The notes beneath the pieces were generated by a model, which made no database searches, was not told where the DNA came from, and was given only the letters and a program-made list of their open reading frames with translations. Below are positions 8,929-18,095 of a DNA stretch of 64,000 nucleotides, piece by piece; position 1 is the stretch's first letter, and every line of letters begins with the position of its first letter. The DNA is from Shewanella algicola (GTDB taxonomy: Bacteria > Pseudomonadota > Gammaproteobacteria > Enterobacterales > Shewanellaceae), in the NCBI RefSeq assembly GCF_014648035.1, contig NZ_BMQI01000002.1, positions 1 through 64,000 on the forward strand, in the 5' to 3' direction. A program made the position numbers and the translations under genes.

Positions 8929-9669
8929 ATGCTGACTTACATACGCAACACCTGCCTGCTACTGACACTATTGTGCTTAAGCCCAATATTGCAGGCTGAC
9001 GACAACCCGAGTTTACGCATCGACGTACCCTTTGTTGAACTGCACTCAGGGCCGAGCGCTGGCTATCCAGTGGTATCGGTTATTGAAAAAAACGAGATGG
9101 TCAGCGTATTACTTAAACGCACCTCCTGGTTAAAAGTAAAAGACAAACGCGGCGTTGAAGGCTGGTTTCATGAAGATGATTTATTGGGATTATCTCAAGA
9201 CGGTCAAGCCATTAGCGCCACACAAATCACAGCACAAGACGTCATAGACCGTCAATTTGAAGCTGGGATGATGTATGGCGACCTAGAAGGGGCCAACTTT
9301 TATAACCTGTTTGCTGGTTATGCTTTTACCCCCGTCTTTAGTGCAGAGTTATCAGCGGGTAAAGCGTTGGGGAGCATTTCAGACAGTGATGTATTTGAAG
9401 TGATGTTATTAAGTCACCCTATGCCAGATTTACTCGTTGTGCCTTACATCGGCGTTGGCGCGGGGGTCATTAATACCGAACCTCATAGCGTGTTAGCCGA
9501 CACCGAGTCACGCCGTAGCACGCTAATGAGCGCCGCTGCTGGCATTAAATACCACCTTGCCCGTAATTTTATATTACGCGCCGAATACAAACTCTCGTTA
9601 GCCTTAACCGACCGAGATGAAAATGAAGAGATCCAAACATGGAAAATAGGATTCAGCGTATTTTTTTAA
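8929..9669 (+). CDS. SH3-domain outer-membrane beta-barrel protein
   Basis: A secreted protein of 246 residues with signal MLTYIRNTCLLLTLLCLSPILQA. Residues about 30-85 form a bacterial SH3 domain (VELHSGPSAGYPVV...WLKVKDKRGVEGWFHEDDL), usually a peptidoglycan or protein contact. Residues 105-246 look like a small beta-barrel of the paired type seen in myxobacterial gliding genes and in gammaproteobacteria (alternating strands such as YIGVGAGVINTE, FILRAEYKLSLAL), ending in a terminal aromatic FSVFF typical of BAM substrates. The next gene overlaps its 3' end and encodes a second barrel, so the two probably act as a pair. It starts the envelope-machine gene set. Confidence 0.7.
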   Translation: MLTYIRNTCLLLTLLCLSPILQADDNPSLRIDVPFVELHSGPSAGYPVVSVIEKNEMVSVLLKRTSWLKVKDKRGVEGWFHEDDLLGLSQDGQAISATQITAQDVIDRQFEAGMMYGDLEGANFYNLFAGYAFTPVFSAELSAGKALGSISDSDVFEVMLLSHPMPDLLVVPYIGVGAGVINTEPHSVLADTESRRSTLMSAAAGIKYHLARNFILRAEYKLSLALTDRDENEEIQTWKIGFSVFF

Positions 9670-10301
9670 TGCCATTACTGACCGCCAGTACCTTGGCGTT
9701 GAGCGCATTAACCCCAAGCTCAGTTGCCTTTGCCGCTGATGATACCGCTAACACTGTTAAAGCTGATGTAGAGCGCCGCGATGTGCTTGACGACCTGCTC
9801 GACACTGAAAACTTTGAAGTCGGGTTTCAGGGTGGCATTTTGTCGATTGAAGATTTTGAGTCCAGTTCATGGCTTAGCGCGCATCTTGGCTATCACATCA
9901 GCGAAAATTTTTATATTAAAGCCCGCTACGCCCAGGCTAAAGCAGGCAAAACCAGTTTTGAAAAACTGGCCAATGCCGCGCCGCTGTTAACCGACGATGA
10001 GCGAGAGTTAACTTATTACGGCTTAAACATTGGTTATAACTTGCTACCTGGTGAAATCTTTTTCAGTAAAGACACCGTGTTTAATAGCGTGTTTTCAGTT
10101 GAACTCGGTGGCGGTAACACCGACTTTGCCGGTGACGAGCAATTTACCGTTAACTTAACCGCCAACTATCGGGTATTTTTAACCGACTGGATAGCATGGG
10201 ACTTAAGCATGAGTGATTACCTGTTTAACACCGAGGTTACTGGCGAATCTAAAACCACCCATAACCTCAATTTTGCTACCGGTGTGTCGTTTTATTTTTA
10301 A
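9639..10301 (+). CDS. Outer-membrane beta-barrel protein, second of pair
   Basis: A predicted 8-stranded-type outer-membrane barrel of about 220 residues: strands such as FEVGFQGGILSIEDF, LGYHISENFYIKARYAQA and YYGLNIGYNLLPGEIFF, ending in LNFATGVSFYF with a C-terminal aromatic. Two starts are possible. ATG 9639 overlaps the upstream gene by 31 bases; ATG 9669 forms a TAATG stop/start overlap and gives a cleaner signal peptide (MPLLTASTLALSALTPSSVAFA). I cannot decide between them from ribosome sites. It is a paralogue in kind of the preceding barrel, without the SH3 domain. Barrel pairs of this sort accompany the Agl-Glt system in Myxococcus. Confidence 0.7.
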   Translation: MENRIQRIFLMPLLTASTLALSALTPSSVAFAADDTANTVKADVERRDVLDDLLDTENFEVGFQGGILSIEDFESSSWLSAHLGYHISENFYIKARYAQAKAGKTSFEKLANAAPLLTDDERELTYYGLNIGYNLLPGEIFFSKDTVFNSVFSVELGGGNTDFAGDEQFTVNLTANYRVFLTDWIAWDLSMSDYLFNTEVTGESKTTHNLNFATGVSFYF

Positions 10302-10305
10302 GTTT

Positions 10306-10324
10306 TACTGATTTCAAATCAGTA
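10306..10324 (+). other. Hairpin between barrel gene and thioredoxin gene
   Basis: A perfect inverted repeat TACTGATTT-C-AAATCAGTA lies immediately after the stop at 10301 and before the TlpA-like start at 10354. There is no T-tract after it. It may reduce read-through or protect the 3' end of the barrel message, separating the barrels from the TlpA/DUF4266/DUF3570 trio. Confidence 0.45.
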
Positions 10325-10353
10325 CTTATAAGAAAAACCAATAAGGAAATTCA

Positions 10354-10872
10354 ATGTTGTTCAGTCGATTTAGCGGTAAATGTCTTATTGCCTTAGGTGC
10401 ATTGTTATTGTCGGTACAGATGTTGTCGATGCAAGCACACGCGCTCACTATTGGTGACGCGGCGCCCGACTTTACCTTAAAAAATCAGCAAGGCACTAAC
10501 CTTAACTTAACCGAACAACGCGGTGAGATTATATTAATCAACTTTTGGGCGTCCTGGTGTGGCCCTTGCCGTAAAGAAATGCCGGTACTACAAAAGCTAC
10601 AAGACAAGTATCAAGACCTAGGCGTGCAAGTGTGGGGCGTCAACGTTGAGCAACAAAACCAGGCCGGTAAAGACTTTTTAGCCGATCTTGATTTGAGCTT
10701 CTCAATCTTTTTTGACCAAACCAACTCCTTGTCTAAAACCTATCAGGTTGAAGCCATGCCGACGACGGTGATAATTGATCGTAACGGCAAGGTGCGTTTT
10801 GTGTTTCAAGGCTATCAAGATGGCTATGAAAAAAAATACGCCGCAGCCATTAAACAGCTGATCAGAGAGTAA
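10354..10872 (+). CDS. TlpA-like periplasmic thiol-disulfide thioredoxin
   Basis: A thioredoxin-fold protein of 172 residues held in or exported past the inner membrane by an N-terminal hydrophobic segment (about residues 10-30). The redox motif WASWCGPCRKEMP places Cys69 and Cys72 in the TlpA/ResA pattern, and MPTTVIID supplies the conserved cis-Pro loop. Such proteins reduce disulfides on cytochrome c apoproteins or metal-site cysteines. Here it is followed after 7 bases by a DUF4266 lipoprotein and then a DUF3570 barrel, a trio that occurs together in many proteobacteria, so its client may be the cysteine-bearing DUF4266 tail. The ribosome site is AAGGAAATTCA before ATG. Confidence 0.85.
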   Translation: MLFSRFSGKCLIALGALLLSVQMLSMQAHALTIGDAAPDFTLKNQQGTNLNLTEQRGEIILINFWASWCGPCRKEMPVLQKLQDKYQDLGVQVWGVNVEQQNQAGKDFLADLDLSFSIFFDQTNSLSKTYQVEAMPTTVIIDRNGKVRFVFQGYQDGYEKKYAAAIKQLIRE

Positions 10873-10879
10873 ATAGACG

Positions 10880-11140
10880 ATGACATTCACTTTATCACCT
10901 CGCCTCATTGCCTTGTCTCTTAAAGGCATCGCCCTACTCAGCCTTATTGGTTTAAGTGGTTGCTCAAGCATGGGCATTGAACCCTGGGTTAAGCCCTACG
11001 AGCGTCAAAATTTGGCCGATCCAATTATGCGCTTAAATCGTCACCCTAGTGCCAGCATGCATGTGGCTCACGTACTTGAAGGCCGTGAATCAGCTCGTGG
11101 CGCAGAAGGCACTGGTGGAGGTGGTTGTGGTTGTAACTAA
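10880..11140 (+). CDS. DUF4266 small lipoprotein
   Basis: An 86-residue lipoprotein with lipobox LSGC (Cys28). The mature part has the DUF4266 signature WVKPYERQNLADPIM and ends in a glycine/cysteine tail (GTGGGGCGCN) after RESARGAEG. The tail's two cysteines could bind metal or be redox partners of the TlpA-like protein just upstream; this is inference. The end of the gene overlaps the presumed start of the DUF3570 gene, which indicates coupled translation. The family has no established biochemical role known to me. Confidence 0.85.
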   Translation: MTFTLSPRLIALSLKGIALLSLIGLSGCSSMGIEPWVKPYERQNLADPIMRLNRHPSASMHVAHVLEGRESARGAEGTGGGGCGCN

Positions 11141-12286
11141 TTTGCTTAATAACAGCGTCAAACTCTTCGCGGCGATATGCCTCGCTTTTACTACCTTAAT
11201 GGCTCAAGCCGCGGTGCTCGATCCCGATCGCGCCGATATGCTTTATCACAGCTACGAAGGTGGCGGCATGACCATTGATGGCCCATCCGTCATGCTGCGA
11301 AAAAAGGCTTCTGAATCGGTGGCGATTACCGCTTACTATTATATGGACAGCATTTCATCGGCGTCAGTCGATGTTATCAGTACCGCCAGCCCGTACACCG
11401 AAAAACGTCACGAAGGTCAGATCGGAGTTGAATACCTATACGACAAAACCTTAATGTCGCTTAATTTGCGTCAAAGTAATGAAGACGATTACTTAGCCCA
11501 ATCTTTTAGCATCAATGTGTCGCAAGACACCTTTGGTGATTTAACCAATCTTAATTTGGGGCTGTCTTATGGCGACAACGAGATAAAGCGTAATGGCGAC
11601 GACATCTTTGAAGAGCAAAGCGAGCAATACCGCATTCGCGCAGGCATTAATCAAATCTTAACCCGCAACCTCACCGCCAGCCTCAACGTTGAAGCGATTG
11701 CAGACAGTGGTTATTTAAATAACCCTTACCGCACAGTGCGCTATGTCGACAGCAGCATTCCATCGGGAGTGGGGTATCAAGCCGAAGTCTACCCAGAAAC
11801 CCGCAATTCGTTTGCGGCAAAATTATCAGCCAGTTACTTTTTACCTTACCGCGCTGCGCTGCGCTGTTTTTTCACTACCGCCATTTTAACGACAGTTGGG
11901 AAATCACCGCCAGCGATGTTGAAGTAGGTTATCGCCATCCCATAGGTGACAGTTTAGAACTAGAGCTAAAAGTGCGTTATTTCCAGCAAACTCAGGCAGA
12001 GTTTTACAGCGATTTATTCCCCTATCGTGACGCGCAAAATTATATGGCGCGCGACAAAGAGTTAAGTGACTTTAGCGACATTACCTATGGTTTAGGGATC
12101 ACCTATATGCTGCCCGCGTCGATGTCATTTGGCGATACCCGCTCAGAGGCATCCTTACAGTGGGATTATATCGACTTTCAGTACAATAATTTTAGGGATC
12201 CCACCGCAGACGGCGGAGTCGGTAGCGAACCTTTTTATGGTTTCTCTGCCAATGTGATCCGCGCCTTTGTTAGCGTGTACTTTTAA
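11127..12286 (+). pseudogene. DUF3570 outer-membrane protein, frameshifted at a GCGCT repeat
   Basis: DUF3570 proteins are predicted outer-membrane barrels found next to DUF4266. The reading frame opens at GTG 11127 (GGAGG 5 bases upstream; signal LLNNSVKLFAAICLAF..AQA) and contains ADMLYHSYEGGGMTIDGPS and VSVTAYYYMDSISSASVDV-like family patterns. It ends early at 11927 in an unrelated tail. The true C-terminus (LFFHYRHFNDSWE ... NVIRAFVSVYF, stop 12286) lies in another frame beginning at about 11864. The switch falls at three tandem copies of GCGCT (11851-11865). With two copies the two halves join in one frame as RAALFFHYRHF. So the gene is off as written, either by a 5-base duplication that could revert or by an assembly error. 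Confidence 0.8.
11851..11865 (+). repeat. GCGCT x3 pentanucleotide repeat, frameshift site
   Basis: Three perfect tandem copies of GCGCT followed by G and six T. Removing one 5-base unit restores an uninterrupted DUF3570 reading frame. Replication slippage over such units is a known route to phase variation, although three copies is short for a fast switch. Confidence 0.75.
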
Positions 12287-12351
12287 TGTCTGTATTTAAC
12301 GTTATCGATAAAAGATTGACCCTACAACGCAATTACCAAGGCCTTAACCCT

Positions 12352-12906
12352 ATGACTACCGTGCGTAAATCTTGTGCATTTTTAACCCGCTTATTTGCTG
12401 TCACTGCACTGCTTGCAAGCTTATTTGCCATACCAGTACATGCTGAAGGAGCTAATAAAGGCGCGCTGGCATCTGAGCTTGAAGACATTAAAAGCCAGGT
12501 ATTAAAGCTCAATCGCGATTTGTTTATTTTAGAAGAAGACTTACTTTTTCCGGCCAGCACCCAAATTGCGGTTTTTGTCTCGGTTGATGTAGGGCGTTTT
12601 CTTAAACTCGACAGTGTAGAACTTAAAATTGACGACAATAATGTTAGCGGTTTTTTATATACCGAGCGTCAACGTAAGGCACTAGAGCAAGGCGGCATTC
12701 AACGTATCTACTTAGGCAATTTAAAAATGGGCCCTCACCTGTTAACCGCTATTTTTACCGGTAACGATGCAGAAGGTCGTACAGTACAACGCGCGATTAG
12801 CCATAACTTCGATAAAACCGATGAAACCGTGATGATTGAGCTTAAAGTTGAAGACAGTGAATCAAGCTATCGCGCAGATATCAAAGTCGAACAGTGGGCG
12901 TTGTAA
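12352..12906 (+). CDS. Conserved exported protein of unknown function
   Basis: I do not recognise the family. The start at 12352 is preferred because it gives a clear signal peptide (MTTVRKSCAFLTRLFAVTALLASLF, cleavage after VHA); an in-frame ATG at 12286 overlaps the DUF3570 stop (TAATG) but adds a non-hydrophobic leader. The mature protein starts with a short coiled-coil-like stretch (LASELEDIKSQVLKLNRDLFILEEDLLFP), then a beta-rich domain (QIAVFVSVDVGRFLKLDSVELKIDD, GPHLLTAIFTG, VMIELKVED). It lies between the barrels and the TPR genes, so it is likely a periplasmic adaptor of the same complex. Confidence 0.6.
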   Translation: MTTVRKSCAFLTRLFAVTALLASLFAIPVHAEGANKGALASELEDIKSQVLKLNRDLFILEEDLLFPASTQIAVFVSVDVGRFLKLDSVELKIDDNNVSGFLYTERQRKALEQGGIQRIYLGNLKMGPHLLTAIFTGNDAEGRTVQRAISHNFDKTDETVMIELKVEDSESSYRADIKVEQWAL

Positions 12907-12912
12907 ATCATA

Positions 12913-15051
12913 ATGGCCGCCATCATTCAATCTGTTAATACAAAGCGAACTTACCGCATTGGCCAACTTTTTCGCCCGGTGGGCGCTGCTGTGCTATTAA
13001 CTTGCGCGTTAACCTTATTTGCCCAGCCAACAGCCCATGCAGCAGAGCAAACGGAGGCGGTCACTTCAGTAAAAACAGACTTAGAAGATAAGTTCTATCG
13101 CCAAGCCTTGTACTTTTACTTCGCTGGTGATTATGGCTCAGCACTGAGGCAAATTAGTTTAAACCGTCAACGTCAGGGCATAGATTCTGATCGCAGCCAG
13201 CTGTTTGAAGCAGGACTGCAAGTGGCCATAGGGTTACACGACCAAGCCACGCAAACCTTAACGCGTTTTGAACAAAACCAAACACACACGGCCAATGGCA
13301 GCCAAGGAAAATCGGCCACATCACCGCAAGAGCTACTGCTCATTGCCTTGTTGCAATTAACCGAGCAACAAATTGATCAAGGCGACAATGTTAGCGCCCA
13401 GCTCACCCTAGGTAAAATCACCACAGTATTACCTGATTATGTTGAGCAATATCATATATTAAGCCAATTAGCTTATTGGCCAGCACCGCCACCATTAACC
13501 GCACAAGTGCAGCAAACAGCCGTTGAAGATGACGTGGTGCAGACTAATTCATCTGCCGCTTACATCGCCTTAAACCAGGCATTACTGTACATGGAGCAGC
13601 AAGAATACAGCGCAGCTCAACCTATATTAATTGAGCTTAAAAACCAGCAATGGCAGGCTCCCGAGGTGAATTTTTGGCAAAAGCTGTTTAACCCGTTTGC
13701 ACAGCCCGATATTTTTGACGCCAACGACCAGCTCAAACCACAAGTGCAAGATGCATTGTTGCAACAGCAAGCCATTAACGACTACGCCAAATTACTACTG
13801 GCGCAGCTCTATGTTGCTAATCAGCAATACGATTTAGCCTATAATGAGTTGGTTGATTTTCCGCAGCAAAGCCCCTACGCCGAATCGGCGCTATTTTTGT
13901 TTGCTTATTCTGCCCAGCAACAACAGCAATATGACATGTCGTTCAAACTGTTGGCGTTATTACAACAGCAATACCCCTACTCAAATTTAGCCTGGCAAGC
14001 CGCATTGCTTAGCGCCAAACAAGTGAGTGAGCAGCAATCGTTAGCACAAGGCTTAACCTTGTATCAGCAAGCTGAGCAGTTATATTTACAAAAAATTGCC
14101 GAGCTAAAACAATTCGGCAAGATCTTCAACGACAGCAAAAACATTATGGATTTTGCGACTAAGGCTGAAGATGAGCAAAACGCCTTATTAACACCAAAGT
14201 CAGATGTACTCGCGCTTATATTAACCCAACACTTTAACACCGACGCCCCCTGGCTTAAAAAAGCACTAAACGATCCGTTACTGGCAACCGATTACCAAAC
14301 CCTGCTTAACCTTGAGTTACTCAGCGACAATATCAAAACCCAGCAGCGCAACAGCCAATGGATTAAAGACACATTAACACTCAACAACCAACGCCAAGCT
14401 AGGGTTTTAGAACAACAAAAGCAATTGGCTTACCATGAGATGATCCAAAGCTTAATGGCGCAAAAGCAGCGTATTGCGGACATTATCGCCCAGGCAGAAA
14501 TCGAGCAAAGTCCACAGGTATTTGCCAACCCAACGCAGCAACAATGGTTAAATCGTATCGATGCTAGCCAGGCGACGCTGAATAAATTGGCTTCACAACG
14601 TAATATCGATGATGAACAGCAGCGACTCAATAAAGTCAAAGGCGTGTTGCAATGGCAATTACAAAGCACATTTCCACAACAGCTTTGGCAGCATAAACAG
14701 AGCCTTAAACAATTAACCGAGCAACTTGAACAGCTTGAGCTGCAAGCCAGTCGTTTTAGTGATTTATCCACTAACCCACGTTTACTGTCTGACTTTGACG
14801 TGCGCCAACAGCAAACACAAACCGACATCAACAAAATGACCTTGAATATCGAGGCGTTGAGTCTCAAAACCAGCCGAGAGATCCGCGGAAAAATCAGTAT
14901 TTTCACCCAGCAACAGCAATATACATTACAGCAATTATTGCTCACCAGCCGTCACCAAATGGCCAATGTATTAGAGCAAATGGCGCAAGCTGACAACATA
15001 TCATCCCCTGCTGCATCAAGTGTTGATAGCGCTTCACAAGGAGCGCGCTAA
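12913..15051 (+). CDS. Exported TPR-rich protein (712 aa)
   Basis: A secreted periplasmic protein with a long signal (GAAVLLTCALTLFAQPTAHA, cleavage near residue 44). The body is helical and very glutamine-rich. TPR-like helical pairs are visible at about 55-120 (FYRQALYFYFAGDYGSALRQI), 220-250 and 290-370 (LLLAQLYVANQQYDLAYNEL; ALFLFAYSAQQQQQYDMSFKLLALL). The last 230 residues are predicted coiled coil (EQQKQLAYHEMIQSLMAQK...; LEQLELQASRFSD). It ends in the TAATG that starts the next TPR gene, so the two are translationally coupled. Such proteins act as scaffolds; here the likely partners are the lipoproteins and barrels of the same operon. Confidence 0.7.
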   Translation: MAAIIQSVNTKRTYRIGQLFRPVGAAVLLTCALTLFAQPTAHAAEQTEAVTSVKTDLEDKFYRQALYFYFAGDYGSALRQISLNRQRQGIDSDRSQLFEAGLQVAIGLHDQATQTLTRFEQNQTHTANGSQGKSATSPQELLLIALLQLTEQQIDQGDNVSAQLTLGKITTVLPDYVEQYHILSQLAYWPAPPPLTAQVQQTAVEDDVVQTNSSAAYIALNQALLYMEQQEYSAAQPILIELKNQQWQAPEVNFWQKLFNPFAQPDIFDANDQLKPQVQDALLQQQAINDYAKLLLAQLYVANQQYDLAYNELVDFPQQSPYAESALFLFAYSAQQQQQYDMSFKLLALLQQQYPYSNLAWQAALLSAKQVSEQQSLAQGLTLYQQAEQLYLQKIAELKQFGKIFNDSKNIMDFATKAEDEQNALLTPKSDVLALILTQHFNTDAPWLKKALNDPLLATDYQTLLNLELLSDNIKTQQRNSQWIKDTLTLNNQRQARVLEQQKQLAYHEMIQSLMAQKQRIADIIAQAEIEQSPQVFANPTQQQWLNRIDASQATLNKLASQRNIDDEQQRLNKVKGVLQWQLQSTFPQQLWQHKQSLKQLTEQLEQLELQASRFSDLSTNPRLLSDFDVRQQQTQTDINKMTLNIEALSLKTSREIRGKISIFTQQQQYTLQQLLLTSRHQMANVLEQMAQADNISSPAASSVDSASQGAR

Positions 15052-18000
15052 TGTCTGCCTCATCTTATGCATCAAGCGCATTAATTATCGTCAGTGGCAT
15101 GCTGTTATCGGGTTGTTTTAGTAGTGGGCAAACTGATTATAACCAGCAAGCTAAACGGGCTAGCTTGAGCGATTTAGCCAATAAAACCAGTAGCAAAAAG
15201 GTCGCCGCCGTTGAAATGAGCCAACAGCAACGAAGTGCCGCTTTAGCTGGGATTTATCAACAATTATTGACCTTAGAGCCCGATCCTGAAGTGCGTACTC
15301 ATGTGGAATATCGCCTGGCGCAAATTAACACCGAATCTTTTGAAGCTCAATCTTATGCAGACTTAGGTGATGAGCTAACCGACCCAGCACAAGCCGACAG
15401 TCAGGTATTGGCCCAGCTCAGTAAAAATGATGCCGCATTGCAGCAATTAATTGAGCAATACCAGCAACTACTCCAACGCTATCCGCAGCGGGCTGAAAAT
15501 GAACATTTACGCTACCAGTTAGCTAAAGCACTCGACTTACAAGGCAATCTAGACGCTAGCCTGGCGCAGGTTGAATTACTATTAGGCCAATATCCTCAAA
15601 CCGATTATCTGGCTGAACTGAACTTTAGGCGCGGCGAGATTTACTACAATTTGCAAAATTACACTGCGGCTATTCAAGCTTATAAACAGGTATTAACTGC
15701 TAGCAATAACCAAAAATATCAGCTCAATAGTTTGTATATGCTCGGTTGGTCTGAATTTAAGCTCAACCGACTCGCTAATGCCGATAATGCATTTTTACAA
15801 GTGTTTGAAGCACTGGTTGCTAGCCAACAAAATAACCCACAAGTGGTTAATTTAACCGCGGGTGATTTTGCCTTTGAAAAGCTTGGCAGCCGCGCGCAAA
15901 ACCTGGCCATTGATACTCAACGAGTGCTGAGTATTTCATTAAGCCAGCAACTGCAATCACAGTCGTTAGTGGCATTGGTGAATGACAATCAATCACTACC
16001 CTATATTGGCTTATATCAACATGTGTTATTTGCCAACTTAGCCACCTTTTTACTCGACAAAAAGCTTGACCATGATGCGGAGTTAACTTACCAGGCCTAT
16101 ATCGACTTTGCCCCTAATCATATTTGGGCGGCGCGCTTTTCACTGGAATTACTCAACCTGTACCAGCGTCAGGGCAAATTTGCCGCCATGCATAAGCTTA
16201 AAAATGATTATGTAAACCAATACGGTTTAAACAGCACGTTTTGGTTAAAGGCTTCAGCGGCGCACCAAGGTGAATTATTACCGCATTTACTGAGCTTTAG
16301 TGACGAGCACAGCCGCCGTTTGTATGCTAATGCGCAAACCCTGCAAGGCAATGCGCGCATTAACGCTTTTGCCCAGGCAGCCACTGCATTAAACACTTAT
16401 TTGCAGCTGGCCCAATTGCCTCAAGCTAGGCCATTACTCAGCAAAGACATTATTCACGACCAGTATCTTTTTGCTGACGCGAACTTTGAAGCCAAGCAGT
16501 ATCAAGCTGCGCTAGACAGCTATTACAACATTGCGTATGAGCCAACAGACGCAAAGGCGTCAACAGCGTTAAGCCAAATCCAGCAGCAATCAGCCTACGC
16601 CACAACCGTGACCATTCGTGAGCTAATAACACAGCAAAGCACAAATGCAGCAGAGATTGCCACACCATTAATTAGCAAACGCAATCAATTAGATAAACAA
16701 TTTATTAAGCAATATCCGCAAGATGAACGCGCCTTACAATTGGCCGGCAATGCGGCGCAATATTCGTTTGACAGCCAAGACTACGTTAGCTTGAAATACT
16801 TTACCGATTTTGTCCTTCAAGCTCATGGCATAGCACCACTGACAGCAAGCTCTAGCGCAGCACAAACAGCAACGCCATTATCAGACACTGCCCGTAAACA
16901 AGTGCAGTTTGTCAGCCAACTGTATGCCAATAGCCTGTATCAACAAGAGCAATATGCACAGGCAGAAGACGCTTACGTGCTTGCGCTGCAATACACAGAT
17001 AACAGCGCGACCGCTTGGAGCGAAATGCGCAACTTACTGGCCTCGAGTATTTACTTTCAAGCCCTCGCCCTTAAACAAACTGAGCCACTATTGGCTGTTA
17101 GTCAGTTATTGCGTGTCTCTCAAGTGGTGCCAGAATCACAATATGCGGTAAACGCAGAACTTGATGCCGCTAACCTATTGCTAGCACAACAGCGCTGGCA
17201 GCAAGCGATTGATGTGTTAAAACCATTTCAAAAACAATATCCAAACCATGAATTTAGCGCGGCCATTCCCGCAAAATTAGCCCAGTCATACGAAGCGTTA
17301 GCCCAGTGGGACTTAGCCGCAGAGCAATTATTAATTATTGTCGCCAACGAGCAACCTGGCCCGTTAAAGCGTGAAGCACAATACACCGCGGCCGAATATT
17401 ATTTAAAAGCAGGCGATCGCAACAACGCCCTCACCACCTTCAGAAGCTATGCAAAAACCTACCCGCAACCATTTGATGTGGCCCAGGAAGTGCGCTTTAA
17501 AATGAGTGAGTTTTATCGCCAAAGCGGTGAAGCCAATAAACAATATTACTGGTTTAGGCAAATACTCAGCTTTGATCGCCAGCAACTGCAAAATGATGCT
17601 AGCGCCATTCAAGCCCGCCAGGTCGAGCTAGCCTCAATGGCCGCCTTTGCGTTAGGCGAAGCAGAGCAGCGTAGCTTTGCGGCCATTAAGCTCAATGCAC
17701 CACTGCAAAAAAGCTTAAAGCGTAAACAAGACGCCATGAAAAAAGCCATTGATTATTATCAACAAGTACTCGGTTTTCAATTAGCTAAATACGTGCCGCA
17801 TGCCACTTATAATCTGGCAGAAATGTACCGTCAATTGGCAAGCGATATGATGAATTCTCAGCGCCCGAATGATTTGGACGAGCTCGCACTTGAGGAGTAC
17901 GAAATTTTACTCGAAGAACTCGCTTACCCGTTTGAAGAAAAAGCCATCGACATCCACATCAGTAACACCCAACGGGCATGGGAAGATATTGTTGATCAAT

Positions 18001-18095
18001 GGGTTGATAAAAGCTTTATCCGCCTGGCAGAGATGTCTCCTGCCCTGTACCAAAAATCAGAATTAACACACGAGGTGATCGATGCGATTCATTAA
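15051..18095 (+). CDS. Large TPR lipoprotein (1014 aa)
   Basis: A lipoprotein (lipobox LLSGC, Cys22) made almost wholly of TPR-like helical pairs, for example LRYQLAKALDLQGNLDASLAQ (about 155-175), YLAELNFRRGEIYYNLQNYTAA (about 185-205), the stretch near 620-660 (YANSLYQQEQYAQAEDAYVLA), and NAELDAANLLLAQQRWQQAID. The long solenoid and lipid anchor suggest a periplasmic scaffold attached to the outer membrane. It overlaps both neighbours (TAATG at its start; 14-base overlap with the next gene at its end). In the Agl-Glt comparison it would correspond to the large periplasmic TPR components, an inference from architecture only. Confidence 0.75.
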   Translation: MSASSYASSALIIVSGMLLSGCFSSGQTDYNQQAKRASLSDLANKTSSKKVAAVEMSQQQRSAALAGIYQQLLTLEPDPEVRTHVEYRLAQINTESFEAQSYADLGDELTDPAQADSQVLAQLSKNDAALQQLIEQYQQLLQRYPQRAENEHLRYQLAKALDLQGNLDASLAQVELLLGQYPQTDYLAELNFRRGEIYYNLQNYTAAIQAYKQVLTASNNQKYQLNSLYMLGWSEFKLNRLANADNAFLQVFEALVASQQNNPQVVNLTAGDFAFEKLGSRAQNLAIDTQRVLSISLSQQLQSQSLVALVNDNQSLPYIGLYQHVLFANLATFLLDKKLDHDAELTYQAYIDFAPNHIWAARFSLELLNLYQRQGKFAAMHKLKNDYVNQYGLNSTFWLKASAAHQGELLPHLLSFSDEHSRRLYANAQTLQGNARINAFAQAATALNTYLQLAQLPQARPLLSKDIIHDQYLFADANFEAKQYQAALDSYYNIAYEPTDAKASTALSQIQQQSAYATTVTIRELITQQSTNAAEIATPLISKRNQLDKQFIKQYPQDERALQLAGNAAQYSFDSQDYVSLKYFTDFVLQAHGIAPLTASSSAAQTATPLSDTARKQVQFVSQLYANSLYQQEQYAQAEDAYVLALQYTDNSATAWSEMRNLLASSIYFQALALKQTEPLLAVSQLLRVSQVVPESQYAVNAELDAANLLLAQQRWQQAIDVLKPFQKQYPNHEFSAAIPAKLAQSYEALAQWDLAAEQLLIIVANEQPGPLKREAQYTAAEYYLKAGDRNNALTTFRSYAKTYPQPFDVAQEVRFKMSEFYRQSGEANKQYYWFRQILSFDRQQLQNDASAIQARQVELASMAAFALGEAEQRSFAAIKLNAPLQKSLKRKQDAMKKAIDYYQQVLGFQLAKYVPHATYNLAEMYRQLASDMMNSQRPNDLDELALEEYEILLEELAYPFEEKAIDIHISNTQRAWEDIVDQWVDKSFIRLAEMSPALYQKSELTHEVIDAIH

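Noticed and set aside
14430..14945. 171-residue open frame antisense to the 712-residue TPR gene
   Set aside because: Cys/Leu-rich shadow of Gln-rich codons (CAA/CAG read in reverse); no independent support.
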